Part shown: piece by piece, positions 1-5,912 of the stretch
Layout of the letters: every line of letters begins with the position of its first letter
How positions within the stretch are numbered: the stretch's first letter is position 1
Assembly (NCBI GenBank): GCA_014534415.1
Contig: JACVRM010000129.1
Coordinates: 1-5,993, forward strand
DNA: 5,993 bases
Origin: Thermoleophilia bacterium
Lineage (GTDB): Bacteria; Actinomycetota; Thermoleophilia; Gaiellales; Gaiellaceae
Direction of reading: 5' to 3'
The notes under the pieces: model-generated
Databases searched by the model: none
The model's input: the letters and a program-made list of their open reading frames with translations, nothing else
Told to the model about the DNA's origin: nothing
Translations under genes and position numbers: made by a program

Positions 1-1990
1 CGAGGCCGAGCTGCGCGCGGGCGACGACTCGATCCTGCTCTACGAGCGCTGGCTCGCCGAGCGCGACGACGCGCTGCTCGAGGCGATCGCCGACTACAAC
101 AAGGAGGACTGCCGCATCACCTACGAGCTGCGCGAGTGGCTACTCGGCCTGCGCGAGGAGGCGATGCGGGAGTACGGGCAGGAGATCCCCTGGGCCGCGT
201 TGCCGGAGCACAAGCAGGCGCCCGAGGCGGGCGGCGCGCCCGAGCTGCGCGAGCGGCTGCTGGCCGGGATGTCCGAGGATCCCGACGAGCTCAGCGTGGG
301 GGAGCGCGAGCGCTGGCTGGCCGCGCACTTGCTCGACTACCACCGCCGCGAGGCGAAGCCGGTGTGGTGGGCGTTCTTCAACCGCAAAGGCGCGACGCCG
401 GACGAGCTGGCCGAGCGCGACCGCGAGGCGATCGGCGGGCTGGTGCCGGCCGGCGATCCGTGGGAAGTGGGGCAGTCGCTCGTCGTGCCATTCAGCTTCC
501 CCGCGCAGGAGCACAAGCTCTCGCGGGGGGACGGCGTCCACGACCCGGTGACGCTCGCTTCGGCGGGCTCGATCGACGCGCTCGACGACGCGCGCGGATA
601 CCTCGAGCTGCGGCGCGGCCCGACGGTGCGGGAGCGGCAGCTGCCGGACTCGCTGATCCCGGGCGGGCCGCTCGACAGCGACGCGCAGCAGGGCGCGCTG
701 AGGCGGCTCGCCGAGTCGATCGAACGTCGGGGCGGGCGCTACCCGGCGCTCGAGGCGATCCTGCGGCGCGAGCTGCCTCGCGTGCGGGGGCTGCCGGCCG
801 GCGCGCCGCTCGCGCAGGACGACCTTGGCGGGGCGCGGCGGTTCGCGCGCGAGCTCGACAGCAGCTACCTCGTCGTCCAGGGGCCGCCGGGTTCAGGCAA
901 GACCTACGCGGGAGCGCGCATGATCGTCGAGCTGCTGGCGCACGGCCGGCGCGTCGGCGTGACCTCGACGAGCCACAAGGCGATCCACAACCTGCTCCTC
1001 GAGGTGGAGCGCGTGGCCGACCGGGAGGGCGTTCGGTTCCGCGGGCTCAAGAAGGGGGCGTCGTACAGCGGGCCGTTCATCAAGACGTCCGGCAATCGGG
1101 CCGCGTTCTCGCAACCCGATCACGACGTCCTGCTGCTCGCCGGCACGGCGTGGCTGTTCGCGCGCGAGGAGATGGAGGACGCCGGCATCGACACGCTCTT
1201 CGTCGACGAGGCTGGTCAGGTATCGCTCGCCGACGCGCTGGCGATGGGCACCTGCGCGCGCAACGTGGTGCTGCTCGGCGACCCGCAGCAGCTGGCACAG
1301 GTCTCGCAGGGCACGCACCCGAAGGGCACCGACGCGTCGGTACTCGAGCACCTGCTCGGCGACGAGGACACGATCCCGGCCGACCGCGGCCTCTTCCTCG
1401 GCTTCACCTGGCGCATGCACCCCGACGTGGCGGCGTTCGTGTCCGAAACGTCGTACGAGGGGCGTCTGCACGCGGCCGAGCGCTGCGCGCGCCAGGGCAC
1501 TGCCGTGGGCACGGGTATCCGCTTCGTCGAGGTGGCGCACGAGGCGAACCGCGTCTCCTCGCCGGAGGAGGCTGCGCGCGTGCGCAAGGAGATCGACGCG
1601 CTCGTCGGCCTCGACTACACGGACTGTGACGGCGTGACGCGCCCGCTGCGCTACTCCGACTTCATGGTCGTCGCGCCCTACAACGCCCAGGTGCGCTGCC
1701 TGCGGGCGGCGCTGCCGGAGGCGGTGCCGGTCGGCACGGTCGACAAGTTCCAGGGCCAGGAGGCGCCGGTCGTCTTCTACTCGCTGGCAAGCTCGAGCGG
1801 CGAGGACGTCCCGCGCGGCCTCGAGTTCCTGTTCTCGCGCAACCGCCTGAACGTGGCGATCTCGCGGGCGAAGTGCCTGGCCTACGTGGTGGCGAGCCCG
1901 CGGCTCCTGGACGTCCGCTGCCGCACGGTCGACCAGATGCGGCTCGCGAACGCGCTCTGCCGGCTCGTCGAGCTGGCCGGTCCGCGGTGA
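1..1990 (+). CDS. TM0106-type RecB-like nuclease fused to Upf1/Dna2-like SF1 helicase (5' partial)
   Basis: The reading frame is open from base 2 to the TGA at 1988-1990, so the start lies outside the window and 662 codons are visible. The first ~50 residues are the tail of an RNase-H-like/RecB-type nuclease domain, with a YNKEDC signature at residues 32-37 and an LREWL segment shortly after. A linker domain follows, with KPVWW near residue 120. Next comes a complete superfamily 1 helicase core: Walker A GPPGSGKT (residues 294-301), motif II DEAG (402-405), motif III GDPQQL (426-431), WRMHP (470-474), VDKFQGQEA (580-588) and motif VI NVAISRAK (617-624). The order nuclease, linker, helicase is that of TM0106-family putative nucleases fused to Upf1/Dna2-like helicases. 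The inferred role is ATP-driven unwinding or translocation on DNA or RNA with associated cleavage, in the cytoplasm. The pathway (repair, RNA processing or defence) is not established. An internal ATG at 164 is not the start, because conserved nuclease sequence lies upstream. Confidence 0.9.
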   Translation, partial: EAELRAGDDSILLYERWLAERDDALLEAIADYNKEDCRITYELREWLLGLREEAMREYGQEIPWAALPEHKQAPEAGGAPELRERLLAGMSEDPDELSVGERERWLAAHLLDYHRREAKPVWWAFFNRKGATPDELAERDREAIGGLVPAGDPWEVGQSLVVPFSFPAQEHKLSRGDGVHDPVTLASAGSIDALDDARGYLELRRGPTVRERQLPDSLIPGGPLDSDAQQGALRRLAESIERRGGRYPALEAILRRELPRVRGLPAGAPLAQDDLGGARRFARELDSSYLVVQGPPGSGKTYAGARMIVELLAHGRRVGVTSTSHKAIHNLLLEVERVADREGVRFRGLKKGASYSGPFIKTSGNRAAFSQPDHDVLLLAGTAWLFAREEMEDAGIDTLFVDEAGQVSLADALAMGTCARNVVLLGDPQQLAQVSQGTHPKGTDASVLEHLLGDEDTIPADRGLFLGFTWRMHPDVAAFVSETSYEGRLHAAERCARQGTAVGTGIRFVEVAHEANRVSSPEEAARVRKEIDALVGLDYTDCDGVTRPLRYSDFMVVAPYNAQVRCLRAALPEAVPVGTVDKFQGQEAPVVFYSLASSSGEDVPRGLEFLFSRNRLNVAISRAKCLAYVVASPRLLDVRCRTVDQMRLANALCRLVELAGPR

Positions 1991-2401
1991 CTAGCGCCCA
2001 CCGCTCGCGGCGGCCCACTCGCGCACCTCTGTCACGTCGACCGCGAGCACGGCGCCGTCGGGTGGATCGGCGCGGTACTGCGCATACTTCCCGGCGAGCA
2101 GCTCGAGGGCGCGCTCGCGCTCCTCGCCCTCTTCGAGCACGCGCGCGCGGCCGCGCAGGCGGATCCACCAGAGCCGCCGCCAGTCCTCCTCGTAGTGGTC
2201 GACGAGCACCGTCACGTCGGGGCGGGCGCGCGCGTTCTCCATCCGCCGGAGCGTCTGCGAGCGCTTCGGCTTCCTGTCCACCGCCGAGTAGAGCGTGTCC
2301 CCGTCGATCGCGAACACGATCGGGACGAGGTGCGTGCGGCCGTCGGGGTCGATCGTCGCCAGCGTCGCCACACGCGCGCCGACTAGCCTCGGGTCGTGCA
2401 T
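1991..2401 (-). CDS. PPOX-class F420/flavin-dependent protein, Rv0121c-like
   Basis: This 136-residue protein has the split beta-barrel pattern of the pyridoxamine 5'-phosphate oxidase-like superfamily. An N-terminal strand ARVATLATIDPDG (residues 9-21) is followed by HLVPIVFAIDGDTLY (24-38), the basic cofactor-facing segment AVDRKPKR (40-47), and VLVDHYEEDW with RLWWIRLRG (65-84). These match the Rv0121c-type PPOX family, whose members are expected to bind coenzyme F420 or a flavin as small cytosolic dimers. The substrate is unknown. I chose the ATG at 2401 because it precedes the first strand and has a weak AGGA ten bases upstream. This start overlaps the GTG start of the divergent LLM gene by six bases. 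A GTG at residue 11 is possible but would cut into the first strand. The stop is directly adjacent to the helicase stop on the other strand. The F420 preference is inferred from the family and the neighbouring gene. Confidence 0.87.
   Translation of the reverse strand: MHDPRLVGARVATLATIDPDGRTHLVPIVFAIDGDTLYSAVDRKPKRSQTLRRMENARARPDVTVLVDHYEEDWRRLWWIRLRGRARVLEEGEERERALELLAGKYAQYRADPPDGAVLAVDVTEVREWAAASGGR
2384..2389 (+). promoter_or_regulatory. Candidate -10 element for a leaderless LLM oxidoreductase transcript
   Basis: TAGCCT fits the actinobacterial TANNNT -10 pattern. Its last T lies seven bases before the GTG at 2396, so transcription could begin at the start codon. No convincing Shine-Dalgarno sequence precedes that GTG, which is consistent with leaderless expression. 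There is no clear -35 hexamer. The element lies inside the start of the divergent PPOX coding region. Confidence 0.35.
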
Positions 2402-3145
2402 CTCGGCGTGATCCTGCCGAACTTCGGCGCCGGCTCGTCGCCCGACGGTATCCGTCGCGTGGCCGAGACGGCGGCGGAGCTCGGCTTCGATTCCGTCTGG
2501 GCGACGGAGCACGTGATCGTCGGGCCGGACGCCGTCGATCCTTACGGGCGCGTCCACGACCCGCTCGTCACCCTCGCATGGGTCGCCGGCTGGACGGACG
2601 GGATCGGGCTCGGCACGTCCATCCTGCTCCTGCCGCTGCGCAACGCCGTGCTCCTCGCCAAGGAGGTCGCGACGCTCCAGGAGCTCTCCGGCGGCCGCTT
2701 CACGCTGGGCGTCGGCCTGGGCTGGCACAGGGACGAGTTCGAGTTCATGGGCGTGCCGTTCGAGGAGCGCGGGCGGCGCGCCGACGAGGCGATCCGCCTG
2801 ATGCGGACGCTCTGGAGCGGCGAGCGCGACTTCGAGGGTCGGTACTGGTCGTTCCACGACGCGACCGCCGAGCCCCATCCCTCCCCGCAGCCGGAGATCT
2901 GGGTCGGCGGCAGCTCGGACCGCGCGATCCGGCGGGCGCGCGAGCTCGGCGACGCCTGGCATCCGTCGCGGGGGTCTGACCCCGACCACGTCCGCCGCGT
3001 GAAGGAGGAGCACCCCGATCTCCGCGTCATCCCGCGCACCTCGCCCGACCGCGTCGACGCGATGGTCGACGCGGGTGCCGAGGGCGCCGTCGTCACCTTC
3101 CCGGACGAGGCGGCCATGCGCGACTTCGCGCGCCGCTACCGCTAG
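2396..3145 (+). CDS. LLM-class F420-dependent oxidoreductase
   Basis: This 249-residue TIM-barrel enzyme belongs to the bacterial luciferase-like monooxygenase superfamily. Typical blocks are visible in order: HLGVILPNFG (residues 2-11), AAELGFDSVWATEH (26-39), GLGTSILLLPLRNAVLLAKE (71-90), LSGGRFTLGVGLGWHRDEF (97-115), ADEAIRLMRTLWSG (129-142), PEIWVGGSS (166-174) and RARELGDAWHP (180-190). Members of this type use reduced F420, or FMN in some cases, for hydride transfer. The substrate cannot be read from the sequence. At 249 residues it is shorter than many family members (about 280-330), with an abbreviated C-terminal part but no visible frameshift. The GTG at 2396 is the only start that keeps the first barrel strand; the next GTG (2408) would remove part of it. 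The gene is divergent from a PPOX gene of a family that also uses F420, so the two may serve one pathway. Confidence 0.9.
   Translation: MHLGVILPNFGAGSSPDGIRRVAETAAELGFDSVWATEHVIVGPDAVDPYGRVHDPLVTLAWVAGWTDGIGLGTSILLLPLRNAVLLAKEVATLQELSGGRFTLGVGLGWHRDEFEFMGVPFEERGRRADEAIRLMRTLWSGERDFEGRYWSFHDATAEPHPSPQPEIWVGGSSDRAIRRARELGDAWHPSRGSDPDHVRRVKEEHPDLRVIPRTSPDRVDAMVDAGAEGAVVTFPDEAAMRDFARRYR
3142..3145. other. Shared CTAG: overlapping convergent stop codons
   Basis: The palindrome CTAG supplies TAG on the + strand (3143-3145, end of the LLM gene) and TAG on the - strand (3144-3142, end of the quinone oxidoreductase). The two coding regions therefore overlap by four bases. Any terminator for either gene must lie inside the other gene. 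Confidence 0.9.
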
Positions 3146-4104
3146 GGCAGGAGCAGCAGCTTGCCCGTCGTCTTCCGGGCGGCCAGGTCCTCCTGCCCCC
3201 GGCGGGCCTGGTCGAGCGGGTAGCGCCCGCCGATCAGCACGTCGAGCCTGCGCTCGGCGATCCAACCGAAGACCTCGTACGCGCGCTCGAGCAGGTCGCT
3301 CCGCTCGGCGGTGTAGTGCCGGAGCGAGGGACGGGTGAGGAACAGCGAGCCGTGCCCTTCGAGGCGCATCGGATCGAACGGCGGCACCGGTCCGCTCGCG
3401 GCGCCGAAGAGCACCAGCGTGCCGCGCGGCCTCAGTGCGGTGAGGCTCTCGTCGAACGTGGCCTTGCCCACGCCGTCGTAGACGACCGCCGCGCCGGCGC
3501 CGCCGGTCAGCTCGCGCACGCGTTCGGCGAAGCCGTCGTAGCCGATCACCTCGTCGGCGCCGGCGCGTCGCGCGAGCGCAGCCTTCTCCTCGTTCGAGGT
3601 CGTGGCGATCACCCGTCCGCCGCGCAGCTTCACGATCTGCGTGAGCAGCAAACCGACCCCGCCCGCCGCGGCGTGGATCACCACCTCGTCGTCGGGCCGG
3701 ACGCGATACGTGCTCGTCGCGAGGTAGTGCGCCGTCATCCCTTGCAGGAGGGCGGCGGCCGCCAGCTCGCTGGAGACGCCCTCGGGCACGGGCACTGCGC
3801 GTGCAGCGTCGACGGCGACCTGCTCCGCGTAGCTGCCCGGCGCCGCCACCCACGCGACCCGGTCGCCGGCGCCGAAGTCGCTAACATCCGCCCCGACGGC
3901 GGCCACCGTGCCGGCGCCCTCGACGCCGGCCACGAACGGCGGTGACGGCCCGTAGCGACCTTCGCGCTCGTAGATGTCTCGGTAGTTGACGCCGACGGCC
4001 TCGACGTCGACGAGCAGCCGGCCGGGGCCGACTTCGGGCGCCGGCTGGTCGCGCACCTCGAGCACCTCCGGCCCGCCGCTCCGCGTTACGACCACGGCGC
4101 GCAT
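3142..4104 (-). CDS. NADPH:quinone oxidoreductase, zinc-free MDR family (Qor-like)
   Basis: This 320-residue protein belongs to the medium-chain dehydrogenase/reductase superfamily. The N-terminal GroES-like domain includes VNYRDIYEREGRYG (residues 39-52), GVEGAGTVAAVG (60-71) and GDRVAWVAAPGSYAE (80-94). The nucleotide-binding Rossmann domain carries AAAGGVG (145-151), the motif typical of NADPH-dependent quinone oxidoreductases. The C-terminal block LFLTRPSLRHY (254-264) followed by KTTGKLLLLP at the end closely resembles bacterial QorA. The protein contains no cysteine, so both zinc sites of alcohol dehydrogenases are absent, as expected for this subfamily. The likely reaction is NADPH-dependent reduction of quinones or other activated enones in the cytoplasm. 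The ATG at 4104 opens directly onto the first strand, and no strong Shine-Dalgarno sequence precedes it. The stop overlaps that of the convergent LLM gene within a CTAG. Confidence 0.92.
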   Translation of the reverse strand: MRAVVVTRSGGPEVLEVRDQPAPEVGPGRLLVDVEAVGVNYRDIYEREGRYGPSPPFVAGVEGAGTVAAVGADVSDFGAGDRVAWVAAPGSYAEQVAVDAARAVPVPEGVSSELAAAALLQGMTAHYLATSTYRVRPDDEVVIHAAAGGVGLLLTQIVKLRGGRVIATTSNEEKAALARRAGADEVIGYDGFAERVRELTGGAGAAVVYDGVGKATFDESLTALRPRGTLVLFGAASGPVPPFDPMRLEGHGSLFLTRPSLRHYTAERSDLLERAYEVFGWIAERRLDVLIGGRYPLDQARRGQEDLAARKTTGKLLLLP

Positions 4105-4209
4105 GCGGGGAGTTTCAACGCCCGGCGAGCCGTTTGCATTTCGGGTCGCAGACGGGACGGTGTGGGCGCGGGTCGCGGTTCCGGCGGCCTAGAGACGCGG
4201 TCAGCGCGA
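4105..4209. other. Short intergenic spacer between toxin and quinone oxidoreductase genes
   Basis: These 105 bases separate the toxin stop from the quinone oxidoreductase start, both on the - strand. I see no tRNA, no clear hairpin with a T-run, no TANNNT box well placed for the ATG at 4104, and no convincing short gene. It presumably holds the quinone oxidoreductase promoter and the 3' end of the toxin transcript, but no element can be assigned. Confidence 0.5.
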
Positions 4210-4572
4210 TCAGAACGGCCGCGAAACAGCCTCGGCGCGGTCGACCCAGTCCGCCTGAGCGGGGTGCCGCGCGACGGCGCGTTCGATCGCCCGGAGGAGC
4301 GGCCCGAATTCGTCGTGACGCAGCCCGTAGACGAGCAGTACGCCGGCGTGCGATCGGCCGGCCGTTGCCCACTCGCGAAGGATCTCCGGGAAGTCGTGGA
4401 CGTTGAAGGTCACGAGAATGCGGCGGTCTGCGGTCGCAAGCGCGAGTACCTCGGGATCCTCGAGGCCCTCGTGGGCCGGCTCCTCGTCGAGCGCCCGCAC
4501 GTCGTGCCCACGCCGCCGGAGGTCAGCGCCCACGCGCGGCCCCGACAGCTGCGCGTCGAGCAGGAAGCGCAA
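4210..4572 (-). CDS. DUF5615 PIN-like toxin (VapC-type) of a toxin-antitoxin pair
   Basis: This 120-residue protein matches the DUF5615 family of PIN-like proteins. It opens with MRFLLDAQLS and a following GHDVRAL strand (residues 22-28). Then come LEDPEVLALA (37-46), RILVTFNVHDF (51-61), GRSHAGVLLV (72-81) and a C-terminal helix ending near ADWVDR (107-112). Candidate metal-binding acids are D6, D39 or E41, and D60, arranged as in PIN-domain ribonucleases. VapC-like toxins cleave RNA in the cytoplasm; that activity is inferred here. The start is a TTG at 4572, chosen because the family begins at MRFLLDA. It lies only three bases after the antitoxin stop. The nearest purine-rich stretch, GAGGGA, is about 15 bases upstream inside the antitoxin gene. 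The weak start and tight coupling suggest the toxin is translated less than the antitoxin. The length is normal and the gene looks intact. Confidence 0.88.
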   Translation of the reverse strand: MRFLLDAQLSGPRVGADLRRRGHDVRALDEEPAHEGLEDPEVLALATADRRILVTFNVHDFPEILREWATAGRSHAGVLLVYGLRHDEFGPLLRAIERAVARHPAQADWVDRAEAVSRPF

Positions 4573-4575
4573 CGC

Positions 4576-4998
4576 CTATTCGCCGGTTCCCTCGAACGCG
4601 ATGAACGGGTACAGCTCGCGGAGCTCCTCGGGCGACCTGCGCGCTGCCTGGATGAGCGGCTCGACTTCGTCGGGAAACCGGCTCGTGTACGCGAGCGCGG
4701 TCGACAGAGCGCGGTCGGAGAGCGCGGGGTGATTGCGGAGCAGCTTTGCGCGGTCGTTGCCGTAGTCGCGCTGCATCGCAATGATCTCCCAGACGTCGAG
4801 ACCCGTGCCAATGACCCACGCACGACGCGGGGCCGGCCCGCGGAACGCGATGCCGGGGAAGAGGCGTGCCTTCGCGGCCTCCTCCGCGAGTTCCTCGACG
4901 ACCGCGCCGCGCGAGCGGCCGCTGCGGCGGACTTCCTCCGCGACCAGACCGGCGGTGGCCGGCGTCAAGCGAATCGAGAAGGGCTGCGTCTTGGCCAT
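4576..4998 (-). CDS. RHH/DUF433 antitoxin (VapB45-like)
   Basis: This 140-residue protein is encoded immediately upstream of the PIN-like toxin. Residues 7-43 (FSIRLTPATAGLVAEEV onward) have the short strand and two helices of a ribbon-helix-helix DNA-binding domain. Residues from about 48 to 118 resemble the DUF433 domain, with IGTGLDVWEIIAMQRDYG (63-80), a helix around SDRALSTALAY (94-104) and FPDEVEPLI (108-116). The C-terminal tail ELYPFIAFEGTGE probably contacts the toxin. DUF433 proteins paired with DUF5615 or PIN proteins are known type II antitoxins. This one should neutralise the toxin and repress its own operon. The ATG at 4998 is seven bases downstream of a TAGACT -10 candidate, which suggests a leaderless mRNA. 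A repeat cluster just upstream is a likely operator. The antitoxin-first order is the common arrangement for such modules. Confidence 0.86.
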   Translation of the reverse strand: MAKTQPFSIRLTPATAGLVAEEVRRSGRSRGAVVEELAEEAAKARLFPGIAFRGPAPRRAWVIGTGLDVWEIIAMQRDYGNDRAKLLRNHPALSDRALSTALAYTSRFPDEVEPLIQAARRSPEELRELYPFIAFEGTGE

Positions 4999-5004
4999 GG
5001 ATCG

Positions 5005-5010
5005 AGTCTA
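5005..5010 (-). promoter_or_regulatory. Candidate -10 element of the toxin-antitoxin operon
   Basis: Read on the - strand, these bases are TAGACT, a match to the TANNNT -10 consensus. The final T is seven bases before the ATG at 4998, so the message would start at or near the A of the start codon. There is no good Shine-Dalgarno sequence in between. The spacing is the same as at the LLM gene. A possible weak -35 (TTGCTT, 5037-5032) is farther away than usual. Confidence 0.45.
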
Positions 5011-5030
5011 CTACAGTTACTACAATGTAG
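5007..5030. promoter_or_regulatory. Repeat cluster, probable antitoxin operator
   Basis: On the + strand the 7-mer TACTACA occurs at 5009-5015 and again at 5018-5024, a period of nine bases. The second copy runs into an 11-base palindrome, CTACA-A-TGTAG (5020-5030), giving a third half-site in inverted orientation. This patch is clearly AT-richer than everything around it. It lies directly upstream of and partly over the antitoxin -10 candidate. RHH antitoxins commonly bind such short, regularly spaced half-sites to repress their own promoter. The repeats are seen directly; binding by this antitoxin is inferred. Confidence 0.6.
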
Positions 5031-5080
5031 AAGCAAGTCCGCATTCTGCAGCGGCGGGCGCTTCAGCCACAATCGGGCGC

Positions 5081-5887
5081 GTGCCGGCACAAGAGGTCGA
5101 GAAGGAGATCGATCGGCTGTACGGACTTCCGCTCGACGAGTTCGTCTCGGCGCGGAACGAGGCGGCGCGCCGGTTGAAGAAATCGGGCCACGCGGATGAA
5201 GCGAGCCGCGTTCAGGCGCTACGCAAGCCGACCGTTGCCGTCTGGCTAGTCAACCAGCTTGCGCGCCAAGAGAAAGGCGGCGTACGACAGCTGCTCGGAG
5301 CGGCGAAGTCGATGCGAGAGGCACACGGCAAGCAGAGCGGCGCGCTGCAAGCCGCCGTCATTCAGGAACGCGAGGCCGTGGCGGAACTCGTCGCGGCGGC
5401 ACGTGACCTCGCGGCTCGGAACGAGACGCAGGTCAGCGAGGCGGTCCTCGAGCGCGTCGCGACGACTCTCCACGCCGCCGCGGCGCTCGACGAGGCGCGG
5501 CCGCTCCTCGAGCGCGGGCTCCTGACCGAGGAAATGGAGACGGTCGGCTTCGGCGCGCTCAGCGGCGTCGCGCTCAGCCCGCCGCCGGAGAGACCGGCGA
5601 CACCGCCGCCGAAGGCTGAGCGCGGCGAAGCGGCCGCGCCGGCAAAGGCGGACTCCACGCGGCGAGCCGCCGAAGTGGCCGAACGGCGGCGGCTTGCCGA
5701 GCAGCGCAAACGCGTCCGTGAGCTGCGCGAGCGCGAGCGGCAGCTCCGGCAAGAAGTACGCGCGGCGGAGCGAGCGGTCCGCGACGCTCGGCGCGCCGCC
5801 GAGGCGGCCGAACGCGATCTGGCCGAGCTGAGCGCGGAGCTCGAACGCGTGGGCGAAGAACGACGGGCGATCGAGGGCGCGACGTAG
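5081..5887 (+). CDS. Conserved hypothetical protein with proline-rich linker and C-terminal coiled coil
   Basis: This is a 268-residue protein of unknown function. The N-terminal part (residues 1-160) is mostly helical and includes EIDRLYGLPLDEFVSARNE (9-27) and RKPTVAVWLVNQLAR (48-62). I recognise these blocks from uncharacterised actinobacterial proteins but not from any family with an assigned role. A proline-rich linker (about 166-180, with SPPPE and ATPPPK) leads to a long, highly charged Arg/Glu/Ala helix (about 193-265) with the look of a coiled coil. There is no signal peptide or membrane segment, so it is probably cytoplasmic. I chose the GTG at 5081, just before the conserved start of the domain. 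An in-frame ATG at 4997 would run through the toxin-antitoxin promoter and overlap the antitoxin start, so it is unlikely. No Shine-Dalgarno sequence is present, and a CACAAT at 5068-5073 could be a weak -10 for a leaderless message. Confidence 0.8.
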   Translation: MPAQEVEKEIDRLYGLPLDEFVSARNEAARRLKKSGHADEASRVQALRKPTVAVWLVNQLARQEKGGVRQLLGAAKSMREAHGKQSGALQAAVIQEREAVAELVAAARDLAARNETQVSEAVLERVATTLHAAAALDEARPLLERGLLTEEMETVGFGALSGVALSPPPERPATPPPKAERGEAAAPAKADSTRRAAEVAERRRLAEQRKRVRELRERERQLRQEVRAAERAVRDARRAAEAAERDLAELSAELERVGEERRAIEGAT

Positions 5888-5889
5888 CT

Positions 5890-5912
5890 CGTCGCATCCC
5901 CATCCCGCGACG
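5890..5912 (+). repeat. Small inverted repeat after the coiled-coil gene
   Basis: CGTCGC (5890-5895) can pair with GCGACG (5907-5912) across an 11-base C-rich loop, just three bases after the TAG of the upstream gene. There is no T-run behind it, so an intrinsic terminator is not supported. In such GC-rich DNA a 6-bp stem may arise by chance. Confidence 0.25.

Noticed and set aside
136..1629. Long + strand open frame (497 codons) overlapping the helicase region
   Set aside because: The translation is a low-complexity Arg/Ala/Gly run with no recognisable motif. It is the shifted frame of the helicase gene, whose own frame carries every SF1 motif.
2402..3853. Upstream extension of the PPOX frame on the - strand, giving a 620-codon open frame
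   Set aside because: Only the last ~136 residues look like a protein family. The rest is antisense to the LLM and quinone oxidoreductase genes and has shadow-frame composition.
4105..4209. Possible tRNA or small gene remnant, including a GGGAG-TTTCAAC stretch resembling a T-arm and an open frame ending near 4192
   Set aside because: The flanking bases do not form the required T-stem, no acceptor or anticodon arms were found, and the open frame is short with no recognisable motif.
4997..5080. N-terminal extension of the coiled-coil protein from the ATG at 4997
   Set aside because: It would overlap the antitoxin start codon and translate the operator repeats. The extra residues (Tyr/Ser-rich) are unlike the rest of the protein.
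4162..5199. + strand open frame of 345 codons across the toxin-antitoxin operon
   Set aside because: It is antisense to two recognisable genes, contains no known motif, and reads through the promoter region and into the next gene out of frame.
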